38,379 nt of DNA from the NCBI GenBank assembly GCA_905215795.1, contig CAJMRV010000001.1:1-38379 (forward strand), given 5' to 3'. This document shows positions 16,562 through 24,359 of the stretch, in pieces. Made by a program: the position numbers and the translations under genes. The notes under the pieces are model-generated. The model did no database searches and was not told the origin of the DNA. It saw nothing but the letters and a program-made list of their open reading frames with translations. Position 1 is the stretch's first letter; each line of letters begins with the position of its first letter. This DNA is from an uncultured bacterium (GTDB lineage Bacteria; Pseudomonadota; Gammaproteobacteria; Burkholderiales; Burkholderiaceae_F).

Positions 16562-17113
16562 TTAAGCGGTGAGCGTCGTCTTCATCTGGGCAAGACGAGA
16601 ACGAATGGACGCGTCCAAAAGTTGATCCCCGACGCGAACAGTCAAACCGCCGATGAGTGCCGGGTTGACCGACACGATGGGCTTAAGCTGAAGTCCAGGG
16701 AACTTTTGTGAAAGGGAGACCATCAAGCTATCGAGTTGTTCTTGAGTCAATTCGAAAGCCGTCTCAACGTAGGCGTCGGCGACGCCTTCGGACGCATTTT
16801 TCAATTCACGGAATTGCCTGGCGATTTCCGACAAAGCATCCAGACGACCGTTTTCGATGATCACGCTCAAAAGCTTGGTAACCTCATCAGTAAAGGCCAC
16901 TTCGCAAGATTTCGCGATCAAGGCAAAAAGTTGATCGTCAGTCAGCCTGGGATCGCCGACCAATTTAGCGACTTGAGGATCACGAGAAATCAATGCAAGT
17001 ACATCGAGAGACTCGAGAGCCTTCGCCATATCTTCAGCGCCGGCATTACGGTCTTTAAGAGCCTGCATGAGGCCGTGAGCGTAAGGGCGCGCAATCGTCG
17101 AAAGTTCAGCCAT
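16562..17113 (-). CDS. atpH: ATP synthase F1 subunit delta
   Basis: Delta joins the peripheral stalk (b subunits) to the top of F1. The 183-residue protein begins MAELSTIARPYAHGLMQALK, the usual OSCP/delta N-terminal helix pair, and ends with the conserved strand-helix PALIGGLTVRVGDQLLDASI. It starts 2 nt after the atpF stop, so translation is probably coupled, and ends 18 nt before atpA. Confidence 0.96.
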   Translation of the reverse strand: MAELSTIARPYAHGLMQALKDRNAGAEDMAKALESLDVLALISRDPQVAKLVGDPRLTDDQLFALIAKSCEVAFTDEVTKLLSVIIENGRLDALSEIARQFRELKNASEGVADAYVETAFELTQEQLDSLMVSLSQKFPGLQLKPIVSVNPALIGGLTVRVGDQLLDASIRSRLAQMKTTLTA

Positions 17114-17115
17114 GG

Positions 17116-17586
17116 TTAGAGCTTCGCCTTCAGTTGTTCAAGCATCTGAGCATGAACAGACTTATCTACTTCGCGGGCAAGAATCTGCTCGGCACCGGCA
17201 ACGGCGAGTTCGGCCACGTCCTTGCGGAGGGCTTCGCGGGCGTTCTGGATTTCCTGGGCAGCTTCAGCGCGAGCGTTAACAAGAATACGATCTGCGTCGA
17301 CCTGAGCCTGGGCTTTCGCTTCATCGATGATCGCCTGGGCGCGCTTTTCGCCGGCGGCGATGATCGTGGAAGCCTGGGAACGAGCGTCGGCTTCAATAGC
17401 CTTGCCCTGTTCCGTAGCAAGAGCCAAAGCCTTCTCACCGCGGTTGGCAGCAACAAGACCATCAGCAATCTTCTTTTGGCGCTCTTCGATCGCGCGGATC
17501 AAAGGCGGCCAGATGAACTTCATCGTGATTAAGGCACCGATGAAGAACACGAGCATCTGAATAAACAGAGAGGCGTTAATGTTCAT
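17116..17586 (-). CDS. atpF: ATP synthase Fo subunit b
   Basis: Subunit b forms the dimeric peripheral stalk. The 156-residue protein has one N-terminal membrane helix (about 6-25, LFIQMLVFFIGALITMKF), then a long charged alpha-helical coiled-coil rich in Ala, Glu, Arg and Lys to the C-terminus. ATG 17586 follows a weak GGGG ribosome binding site, and a long hairpin (17603-17647) lies immediately upstream. It overlaps nothing and is 2 nt before atpH. Confidence 0.96.
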   Translation of the reverse strand: MNINASLFIQMLVFFIGALITMKFIWPPLIRAIEERQKKIADGLVAANRGEKALALATEQGKAIEADARSQASTIIAAGEKRAQAIIDEAKAQAQVDADRILVNARAEAAQEIQNAREALRKDVAELAVAGAEQILAREVDKSVHAQMLEQLKAKL

Positions 17587-17602
17587 TGTTGAACCCCATT
17601 AC

Positions 17603-17647
17603 GCCGATGGCTGCCTTTTCGCATTGGGAAAAGGCGGCACCATCGGC
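17603..17647 (-). other. Long intercistronic hairpin between atpE and atpF
   Basis: Two perfect 8-bp stems stack: GCCGATGG (17603-17610) with CCATCGGC (17640-17647), and GCCTTTTC (17613-17620) with GAAAAGGC (17628-17635). A small internal loop separates them and the apical loop has 7 nt. It sits 43 nt after the atpE stop and 16 nt before the atpF start, close to the atpF ribosome binding site. With no U-tract it is not a terminator; it could stabilise or set the 3' end of atpE messages, or slow atpF translation. Confidence 0.6.
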
Positions 17648-17690
17648 TTCGTCATTGAAAGAGAGACGTTCTAATTTCAACTGCCTGGAA

Positions 17691-17930
17691 TTAGGCGAAG
17701 GGGTTGGCAAAGGCGAACATCATGGCGATACCGACACCGATAAGGAAGGCGGCGTCGATAAGACCGGCGAGGAGGAACATCTTCGTCTGGAGGGGTTCCA
17801 TGAGCTCAGGCTGACGAGCGGAGGACTCGAGGTACTTCGAACCCATGATGGCGATACCGAGGCAAGCACCGAGGGCACCGAGAGCGATAATGAGGCCGCA
17901 AGCGAGAGCGACGAAAGCGACGTTAGTCAT
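17691..17930 (-). CDS. atpE: ATP synthase Fo subunit c
   Basis: The proteolipid that forms the rotor ring. The 79-residue protein is a hairpin of two membrane helices joined by the polar loop ARQPEL (38-43). The ion-binding carboxylate is Asp59 in AGLIDAAFLIGVG; the flanking residues are of the proton type, without the Gln/Glu/Ser signature of Na+ rings. The start at 17930 has AAGGAG 10 nt upstream; an extension to 17954 is rejected. The 60 nt before the start are very U/pyrimidine-rich in the mRNA, resembling the translational enhancer described for E. coli atpE, consistent with a need for about ten copies per complex. Confidence 0.97.
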   Translation of the reverse strand: MTNVAFVALACGLIIALGALGACLGIAIMGSKYLESSARQPELMEPLQTKMFLLAGLIDAAFLIGVGIAMMFAFANPFA

Positions 17931-17993
17931 TTTTGAAAAACTCCTTAATTCCAAAAAACAGGGAGTAAGAGAAGGAAAGAAAAAATTTGCTGG

Positions 17994-18827
17994 TTAGTGG
18001 CTGTTGCTGACCTGCCCGATGTAGACCATGGTCAACATCGTGAAGATGAATGCCTGCAACAGAACAATCAGCACGTGGAAAATCCACCACATCAAGCCGC
18101 CAATGACTTGACCGATGCCCGCGCCGACAGCCCCGACAGGGCCAAGTTCAAGCATGAACCCGCCGAGAAGCGCAAGCAGGAAGAACAAAAGTTCACCCGC
18201 GTACATGTTGCCGAAGAGTCGCATCCCGAGGGAGACGAACTTGGCGAGGTACTCGATGATGTTCAACAGGAAGTTGAACGCCCAGAGAGCCGGATGGGAG
18301 CCGAACGGGTGCGTGAAGAGGGACTTCACGTAGCCGCCGACGCCGTTGGTCTTGATACCGAAGTAGAAGAGCAACAGCAACACGCCGAGCGACATGCCGA
18401 GCGAACCGTTGAGGTCAGCCGTGGGCAGGGGGCGCAGGTGTTCGAGTCCGACAGCACCGGCCATCACAGGGAAAAGATCAACCGGAATCAAGTCGATGGC
18501 GTTCATCAACGTGACCCAGCAGAAAACGGTCAAAGCGAGCGGAGCGACATAGGAGACGTCGCCATGCACGATGGTCTTGGCCTGGTTGTTGACCCAGCCA
18601 ACGAGCATTTCGACGGCGCACTGCCACTTGCCGGGCACGCCCGGGGTGGCCTTCTTCGCAGCCGCACGCAACACATACAACGCCACCGCCAACATCAGAA
18701 TCGAGAAGAAGATGGTGTCGTAGTTGATAACCGAGAAGTCAACAATCCCGTCCATCTTTCCGGAGGAAAGATGGGCCATGTGATGTTGAATGTATTGTGT
18801 CGCGGAAATAGGTCCGTCTTGAGACAT
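17994..18827 (-). CDS. atpB: ATP synthase Fo subunit a
   Basis: The proton-channel stator subunit. The 277-residue integral membrane protein has 5-6 membrane helices. The essential Arg lies in KFVSLGMRLFGNMYAGELLF, facing the c ring, and the C-terminal helix pair WWIFHVLIVLLQAFIFTML is conserved. It begins 13 nt after atpI and is followed by a 63-nt U-rich leader to atpE. Confidence 0.97.
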   Translation of the reverse strand: MSQDGPISATQYIQHHMAHLSSGKMDGIVDFSVINYDTIFFSILMLAVALYVLRAAAKKATPGVPGKWQCAVEMLVGWVNNQAKTIVHGDVSYVAPLALTVFCWVTLMNAIDLIPVDLFPVMAGAVGLEHLRPLPTADLNGSLGMSLGVLLLLFYFGIKTNGVGGYVKSLFTHPFGSHPALWAFNFLLNIIEYLAKFVSLGMRLFGNMYAGELLFFLLALLGGFMLELGPVGAVGAGIGQVIGGLMWWIFHVLIVLLQAFIFTMLTMVYIGQVSNSH

Positions 18828-18840
18828 GGAACCGATCCTC

Positions 18841-19215
18841 TCAGTTTCTCTTGAACAGAACGATGAAATAACTATTGGCCACGGCCACCAAGGTGATGAT
18901 GAACCACAGCCACCGGAGATTTTCGTAGTATCCGACGATCAGGATCATTGCGATCAGAACCATCAGAATCTTGACGCACTCACCGACCAGGACCGCGTAC
19001 GGACCGAGTCGTCGGCGAAGGGGATTATCTTTCAGAAGGATGAATGCCGCGACCAGAGCGGTGGGTACGACATAGGCCGCACCCGTCAACACGACTGTCC
19101 AAACGCCGTCCCACCCTACGAAAAAAGCGGAACAAACGCTCAGAAGCAAAATAATAACCACTTGCGCCACAAAGGCACGGATTATATCAGAGACAGCTAG
19201 CATACTACTCGCCAT
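18841..19215 (-). CDS. atpI: ATP synthase protein I
   Basis: AtpI is a small membrane protein thought to help assemble the c ring. From ATG 19215 it has 124 residues and four predicted membrane helices (about 12-30, 37-58, 73-92 and 98-117), and ends FIVLFKRN. The start is chosen for a nearby AGG and because the putative promoter ends only about 20 nt upstream; an in-frame ATG at 19203 is possible, while the extension to 19284 would include the promoter. It is the first gene of the atp operon. Its sequence is poorly conserved, so the name rests partly on position. Confidence 0.85.
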   Translation of the reverse strand: MASSMLAVSDIIRAFVAQVVIILLLSVCSAFFVGWDGVWTVVLTGAAYVVPTALVAAFILLKDNPLRRRLGPYAVLVGECVKILMVLIAMILIVGYYENLRWLWFIITLVAVANSYFIVLFKRN

Positions 19216-19238
19216 ATGCCTGCTTTTCCAATGCAAGC

Positions 19239-19267
19239 ATTTTATTTTTTCAAAACTACCCCGACAA
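19239..19267 (-). promoter_or_regulatory. Sigma70-type promoter of the atp operon
   Basis: On the minus strand TTGTCG (19267-19262) is separated by exactly 17 bp from TAAAAT (19244-19239). This predicts a start site near 19232 and a short leader of about 17 nt to atpI. Confidence 0.6.
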
Positions 19268-19329
19268 TTCCCCAAGTTGCCCATATGGCATACTACTTAA
19301 GGGTTAGTGCCCGATAACCTACATCTATG

Positions 19330-19353
19330 AAAAAGAGGCCGTTCGATTCGAAC
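19330..19353 (-). terminator. Possible weak terminator after parB
   Basis: GTTCG/CGAAC (19341-19353) makes a short 5-bp hairpin 22 nt past the parB stop, followed on the minus strand by GGCCTCTTTTTC. The stem is short, so this is only a candidate. Confidence 0.35.
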
Positions 19354-19374
19354 ATCTATTGTCGGGGGCGACCC

Positions 19375-20247
19375 TCAGCGCTGGATGTGCTCGACGATTC
19401 CCTGGAGCTGCTCGAGGTTGGCGAATTCAATGACGATCCGTCCGCGGCCCTTCTTGTTGGCCTTGAGCTTGACCACCGCGCCGAGCGTGTCGGCGAGGGA
19501 TTCCTCGAGCTTCAGGTCGTCCCGGGTCTTGATGACGACCTGCTTCTTGGCAGGTTCGCCTTCGACCGCTCGGCGCACGAGCTCCTCGGTCTGACGAACG
19601 GAGAGGCCCTTGAGGAGGACCTCCTTGGCGAGTTCGACCTGACGGGCCCCCTTGCCGCCGAGAAGCGCCCTGGCGTGCCCCATGGAGAGCTCGCCGCGCT
19701 CGACCATGGCCTTCACCTCGTCGGTGAGCTCGAGGAGCCTGAGCGCGTTCGTGGTGGCCGTGCGTGAACGTCCGAGGGCGCGCGCGGCTTCCTCGTGAGT
19801 GTACTCGAACTCGTGGATGAGGCGCTCGATGCCGAGGGCCTCCTCGATCGGGTTGAGGTCCTCGCGCTGGAGGTTCTCGATCAGGGCGACGGCGAGCGTC
19901 TTCTTGTCGTCGAAGTCCTTGACGATGACGGTGACCTTGTCCCAGCCGAGCTTCCTGACGGCGCGCCAGCGGCGTTCGCCGGCGATGATCTCGAAGCCGC
20001 CGTCGCGGTTGTCGGGACGCACGATGATCGGGCTGATCAGGCCCTGTTCACGGATCGATCCGGCGAGTTCGGCGAGCTGTTCGTCCTCGATCGTGCGCCG
20101 GGGCTGGAAGCGGCCCGGATGGAGTTCGCCGACGCCGACCTCCCTGAGGTCCTCGGTGAGCGCGTCGAATGAGATGCTCTCGTCGTCTGCGAACAGGGCG
20201 TCCAGACCCCGTCCCAATCCCCTGGGTTTCACGTTTTTCTTCGCCAT
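19375..20247 (-). CDS. parB: Chromosome-partitioning protein ParB
   Basis: ParB binds parS sites and spreads as a CTP-dependent clamp to organise the origin region. The 290-residue protein begins with the basic KPRGLGRGLDALF tail that stimulates ParA. It has the CTPase motif GERRWR (90-95) and ENLQRED (124-130), a helix-turn-helix around 148-172 (THEEAARALGRSRTATTNALR) and a C-terminal dimerisation domain. It follows parA by 54 nt. I found no parS-like 16-mer in the window by eye. Confidence 0.96.
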   Translation of the reverse strand: MAKKNVKPRGLGRGLDALFADDESISFDALTEDLREVGVGELHPGRFQPRRTIEDEQLAELAGSIREQGLISPIIVRPDNRDGGFEIIAGERRWRAVRKLGWDKVTVIVKDFDDKKTLAVALIENLQREDLNPIEEALGIERLIHEFEYTHEEAARALGRSRTATTNALRLLELTDEVKAMVERGELSMGHARALLGGKGARQVELAKEVLLKGLSVRQTEELVRRAVEGEPAKKQVVIKTRDDLKLEESLADTLGAVVKLKANKKGRGRIVIEFANLEQLQGIVEHIQR

Positions 20248-20301
20248 TTCTTTCCTTGTGTTCTATCAATCTCCCGGTGCCGTCGCGGACGGCCCGCCGT
20301 T

Positions 20302-21069
20302 TCAGCGCCCCATGCGCTCGAGCATCTCGCGGCCAGCGGCCATATAGGCCTGGGCGCCCTTGCTCGACTTGTCGTAGACGACGCCCGGGAGCCCGTAGCT
20401 CGGGGCCTCCGCGAGGCGCACGTTCCTCGGGATGACCGTCTCGAAGACGTTGTCGCCGAAGTGCAGACTGAGCTGCTCGCTCACCTGCTGCTGGAGCGTG
20501 ATGCGCGGATCGAACATCACGCGCAGGATCATCATCAGGTTGAGGTCCCGGTTCTTCTCGGTCCTCACGCGCTTGACGGTGCGCACGAGGTCGCTCAGGC
20601 CCTCGAGCGCGTAGTACTCGCACTGCATCGGGATGAGGACCCCGGTGGCCAGGCAGAGCGCGTTCAAAGTGAGCATCGAGAGCGACGGGGGGCAGTCGAT
20701 CAGGACGAAGTCGTACTGCCCGAGCCTCGGTTCGACACCGATCTTCAGGCGGTTGTCGCGGTGGCTGAGCTCGACGAGCTCCACCTCGGCACCCGCGAGG
20801 TCACGGTTCGATGGGAGCACGTCGAAGCCGCCCCTTTCGGAGCGCACGACGCACTCGTCGAACCCCTTGGCGCCGAGCAGCAGGTCGTAGACCGACGCCG
20901 GCAATTCGTGCTTGTCCACCCCGCACCCCATGGTGCCGTTGCCCTGGGGGTCCAGGTCGATGAACAAGACGCGTTGGTTGAGCTTCGCCAATGCCGCGGC
21001 GAGATTCACCGCGCTGGTGGTCTTTCCCACCCCTCCTTTTTGATTGGCAACGCAGAAGATATGAGTCAT
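20302..21069 (-). CDS. parA: Chromosome-partitioning ATPase ParA (Soj family)
   Basis: ParA is a deviant Walker ATPase that, with ParB, segregates origins. The 255-residue length is chromosomal type (no N-terminal HTH as in many plasmid ParAs). It has the deviant Walker A KGGVGKTT (11-18), LFIDLDPQGN, and the Walker B-like FVLIDCPPSLS. It lies 36 nt after the MarC-family gene and 54 nt before parB, in the canonical order of gene pairs next to rsmG and mnmG. Confidence 0.96.
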   Translation of the reverse strand: MTHIFCVANQKGGVGKTTSAVNLAAALAKLNQRVLFIDLDPQGNGTMGCGVDKHELPASVYDLLLGAKGFDECVVRSERGGFDVLPSNRDLAGAEVELVELSHRDNRLKIGVEPRLGQYDFVLIDCPPSLSMLTLNALCLATGVLIPMQCEYYALEGLSDLVRTVKRVRTEKNRDLNLMMILRVMFDPRITLQQQVSEQLSLHFGDNVFETVIPRNVRLAEAPSYGLPGVVYDKSSKGAQAYMAAGREMLERMGR

Positions 21070-21105
21070 AAGGCTCCTGTCCTTTTCGGTCGGTCACCTC
21101 TTAGG

Positions 21106-21768
21106 TCAATGGATGACGGCCAGTTTGGTCTGTAAATTGATCCACAACTCCGAGAACCCCGCCCACGCGATCGACACGCCCAGGCAGATCAGGATGAACG
21201 CCAGGAGTCGTGCGAGGGCGTCGGCGCCCGCCGCACCGACCGCATGGTTGACGCGGTCGCTGTAGCGGTAGCACAGCCAGATCACGATGACGGTCGCGAG
21301 CGTCGCGGCGAGCACGCCGGCGACGTGTCCCGTGTCGCGCGGAAGGCTCGTGCCGAGCGCGACGGAGACGGCGATCCCGCCCGGGCCGGTGGTCAGCGGC
21401 AGGGTGAACGGGTAGAAGGCCATCGACTTGAGCTTGGCGCGCGAGAGGGACGGAACCTCGGTGGGCGTGTCCTCGTGGGAGGGCGCGTTCAGGGCGGTCC
21501 AGCCGGCCATGAAGAGCACGGCGCCGCCGGCGACGCGCAGCGCCCCCACGGAGATGCCGAAGAAGTTGAGGATCAGGTGTCCCACGCTCAGGCAAACCAG
21601 GAGGATGATGAGCGAGTACACCGCGATGCGGTTGGCCACGAAGCGTCGGTCGTCGGCGCTCAGGTTGCTCGACATCGTGCAGAAGAACATGGCTCCGCTG
21701 AACGGGTTGATGACGGGCAGGAGCGTCGAGAACGCCAGGACGAAGGTGCTGATGAAGGCGCTGAACAT
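21106..21768 (-). CDS. MarC-family integral membrane protein
   Basis: A 220-residue protein with six predicted membrane helices. It begins with the hydrophobic LLPVINPFSGAMFF region and contains FYPFTLPLTTGPGGIAV, which matches the MarC/UPF0056 family signature (inner-membrane proteins of unknown transport or sensing role; despite the name, not shown to cause antibiotic resistance). It starts 4 nt after the rsmG stop and ends 36 nt before parA, so it is probably co-transcribed in the mnmE-mnmG-rsmG-parA-parB run. That position is unusual, because rsmG and parA are normally adjacent. Confidence 0.85.
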   Translation of the reverse strand: MFSAFISTFVLAFSTLLPVINPFSGAMFFCTMSSNLSADDRRFVANRIAVYSLIILLVCLSVGHLILNFFGISVGALRVAGGAVLFMAGWTALNAPSHEDTPTEVPSLSRAKLKSMAFYPFTLPLTTGPGGIAVSVALGTSLPRDTGHVAGVLAATLATVIVIWLCYRYSDRVNHAVGAAGADALARLLAFILICLGVSIAWAGFSELWINLQTKLAVIH

Positions 21769-21772
21769 GGTC

Positions 21773-22432
21773 TCACTCCTCGTCGGTAGGCTTGCTCATG
21801 ACGACGAGGTGGCGTTCCTCGGCAAGATGGGGCACGCGCATCGGAACGACTTCGCGGAGCACGGCCACGGCGGGGTCGAGCCCGGCGATCTCGGCCTCCG
21901 GATACTCACCCTTCATGGCGAGCCAGAGTCCGTCCGGGGCGAGCGCCCCCTGCGTCCAGTCGGTGAAGTTCCTCAGGCTCGCGAAAGCTCTCGATGTCAC
22001 TACATCATAACTAGAATGGATGGTTTCCACACGCTTGTGCATCGCGCGGAAGTTCCTGAGCCCCAGTTCAATGCCGACCTGGGTGAGGAACGCGGTCTTC
22101 TTGGAGACCGCGTCGACGGCGTGGATCTTCACGTCGGGGTGGAAGATCGCCATCGGGATGACGGGGAGTCCGCCGCCGCTCCCCACGTCGAGGATGGTGC
22201 GGGCTCCCGGGGCGTAATGGTCCAGGAGCGGCAGGAGCGCGGCCGAATCCAGGAGGTGGTGCGTGATGATCTCGTGGGGGTTGTCCACCGAAGTGAGGTT
22301 GAAGACCTTGTTCCACTTCGCGAGCAGCCCCGCGTAGGCCGTCAGCTTGCCGACGACCTCGTCGCCGGCCGGGAGCCCGAGTTCCTCGAGTCCCTCGACC
22401 AGCAGCGCCCTGTTCTTATCATCCATGTTCAT
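21773..22432 (-). CDS. rsmG: 16S rRNA (guanine(527)-N7)-methyltransferase
   Basis: RsmG (GidB) methylates G527 of 16S rRNA with S-adenosylmethionine. The 219-residue protein has KWNKVFNLTSV (39-49) and the SAM motif LDVGSGGGLP (81-90), then HAVDAVSKKTAFL and VTSRAFASLRNF. It begins inside the end of mnmG (14-bp overlap); a second ATG two codons later (22426) is an alternative. Overlap with mnmG implies translational coupling. Confidence 0.95.
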   Translation of the reverse strand: MNMDDKNRALLVEGLEELGLPAGDEVVGKLTAYAGLLAKWNKVFNLTSVDNPHEIITHHLLDSAALLPLLDHYAPGARTILDVGSGGGLPVIPMAIFHPDVKIHAVDAVSKKTAFLTQVGIELGLRNFRAMHKRVETIHSSYDVVTSRAFASLRNFTDWTQGALAPDGLWLAMKGEYPEAEIAGLDPAVAVLREVVPMRVPHLAEERHLVVMSKPTDEE

Positions 22433-24341
22433 GTCCGCCCTTCTTCCAATAGTATTTACGCTTCAGATAAACCAACAGCAACGAGATCGCGGCGGGGGTG
22501 ACGCCGGAGATGCGCGATGCCTGACCGACCGTCTGCGGTGCGATCTTGTTCAATTTTTGACGAACCTCGATGCTTAATCCGGGAACGTCGTCGAAATTCA
22601 TGCCTTCCGGGATCCTCGTCGTCTCGTTGGCCTTGGCCTTCTCGATCTCGCCCTTCTGGCGGGAGATGTAGCCGTCGTACTTGACGTCGATCTCGACCTG
22701 TTCGCGGACCTCCGGGGAGAGCTCCCCGAGTTCGACCACGGCGGCGCCCTCCTTGGTGCGGAGCGCTTCGAGGTCGGCGAGGCGCACGTTCGGACGCGAC
22801 AGGAGCGACTTCAGGCTGTACTCCCTCGTCATCGGGGAGCCGAGGACCTCCTCGACATGACCCTCGTTGAAGAGGTTCGGATTGACCCAGGTACCGTTGA
22901 GCCCGGCCTTGGCCTTCTCGACGGCCTCGCACTTGGCCTGGTAGTAGGCCCAGCGCTCATCATCGACGAGGCCCATTTCACGGGCGGTCTCGGTGAGGCG
23001 TCGGTCGGCGTTGTCCTCGCGCAGCGAGAGACGGTACTCCGCCCGGCTCGTGAACATGCGGTAGGGTTCGTTGACGCCGCGGGTGGTGAGGTCGTCGACC
23101 ATGACGCCCAGGTAGGCCTGGTCGCGGCGGGGCACCCAGCCTTCTTCGCCGCGCACGTGGCGGGCGGCGTTGATGCCGGCGAGAAGCCCCTGTGCGGCGG
23201 CCTCCTCGTAACCGGTGGTGCCGTTGATCTGACCCGCGAAGAACAACCCTTCGATCTGCTTGGTCTCGAGCGTGGGCTTGAGTTCCCTGGGGTCGTAATA
23301 ATCATATTCAATCGCATAGCCCGGACGCAGTAAATGGGCGTTTTCCAGACCAGGCATCATGTGGACCATGCGAATCTGCACGTCAAAGGGGAGGCTCGTC
23401 GAGATTCCGTTGGGGTAGTACTCGTTCACCGAGAGGCCCTCGGGCTCGAGGAAGACCTGATGGCTGTCCTTGTCGGCGAAGCGCTTGACCTTGTCCTCGA
23501 TCGAGGGGCAGTAGCGCGGGCCGACGCCGTGGATGATGCCCGTGTACATGGGCGAGCGGTCCAGGTTGGCGAGGATCAGGTCGTGCATCTGCTGGTTGGT
23601 GCGCGTGATCCAGCAGGGGCGCTGTTCAGGATGCTCGGGCGCGGGCTTCAGAAGCGAGAAGGAGGGGACCGGATCGAGGTCGCCCCACTGTTCCTGACAC
23701 TTCGAGAAGTCGATCGAACGGCCGTCGATGCGGGCCGGGGTGCCGGTCTTCAGACGGCCCTGCGGGAGCTTGAGCTCCTTGAGGCGCTCGGCGAGGCGGA
23801 TGCTCGAGGGGTCGCCCACGCGGCCGGCCGAATAATGCTCGAGGCCGATGTGGACCATGCCGTTGAGGAAGGTGCCCGCGCAGAGCACGGCGGCCTTCGT
23901 CCTGAAGGTGATGCCCGTCTGGGTCACCACGCCGGTGATGCGTCCGTTCTCGACGACGACGTCGTCGACGGCCTGCTGGAAGAGCCAGAGGTGGGGCTGG
24001 TTCTCGATCCTCACGCGCATCGCGCGGCGGTAGAGCTGACGGTCGATCTGCGCACGGGTGGCCCTCACGGCCGGACCCTTGGAGCTGTTGAGGATGCGGA
24101 ACTGGATGCCCGCCTCGTCGGTGACCACGCCCATCAGGCCGCCCATGGCGTCGAGCTCCTTGACGAGGTGGCCCTTGCCGATGCCGCCGATCGAGGGGTT
24201 GCACGAGAGCTGCCCGATCGTGTCGAGGTTGTGCGTGATGAAGAGCGTGTCGCGCCCCATGCGGGCGCTCGCCGCGGCGGCTTCAACGCCGGCGTGACCA
24301 CTGCCGATCACGATGACTTCGAATTCTTTTGGATAGATCAT
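22419..24341 (-). CDS. mnmG: tRNA uridine 5-carboxymethylaminomethyl modification enzyme, FAD subunit
   Basis: MnmG (GidA) with MnmE installs cmnm5 at U34 of tRNAs using FAD, NADH and a folate one-carbon unit. The 640-residue protein has the dinucleotide motif GSGHAG (13-18), SCNPSIGGIGKGH (46-58), DGRSIDFS and the conserved LFFAGQINGTTGYEEAAAQG segment, and the C-terminal helical domain. It lies 18 nt after mnmE and overlaps rsmG. Confidence 0.97.
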   Translation of the reverse strand: MIYPKEFEVIVIGSGHAGVEAAAASARMGRDTLFITHNLDTIGQLSCNPSIGGIGKGHLVKELDAMGGLMGVVTDEAGIQFRILNSSKGPAVRATRAQIDRQLYRRAMRVRIENQPHLWLFQQAVDDVVVENGRITGVVTQTGITFRTKAAVLCAGTFLNGMVHIGLEHYSAGRVGDPSSIRLAERLKELKLPQGRLKTGTPARIDGRSIDFSKCQEQWGDLDPVPSFSLLKPAPEHPEQRPCWITRTNQQMHDLILANLDRSPMYTGIIHGVGPRYCPSIEDKVKRFADKDSHQVFLEPEGLSVNEYYPNGISTSLPFDVQIRMVHMMPGLENAHLLRPGYAIEYDYYDPRELKPTLETKQIEGLFFAGQINGTTGYEEAAAQGLLAGINAARHVRGEEGWVPRRDQAYLGVMVDDLTTRGVNEPYRMFTSRAEYRLSLREDNADRRLTETAREMGLVDDERWAYYQAKCEAVEKAKAGLNGTWVNPNLFNEGHVEEVLGSPMTREYSLKSLLSRPNVRLADLEALRTKEGAAVVELGELSPEVREQVEIDVKYDGYISRQKGEIEKAKANETTRIPEGMNFDDVPGLSIEVRQKLNKIAPQTVGQASRISGVTPAAISLLLVYLKRKYYWKKGGHEHG

Positions 24342-24359
24342 TTTTGTCTTTTCTCTTGC

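Noticed and set aside
19216..21100. parS site near parA/parB
   Set aside because: I looked for TGTTTCACGTGAAACA-like 16-mers over the whole window and found none with convincing similarity. By-eye search is not exhaustive; a profile scan would settle it.
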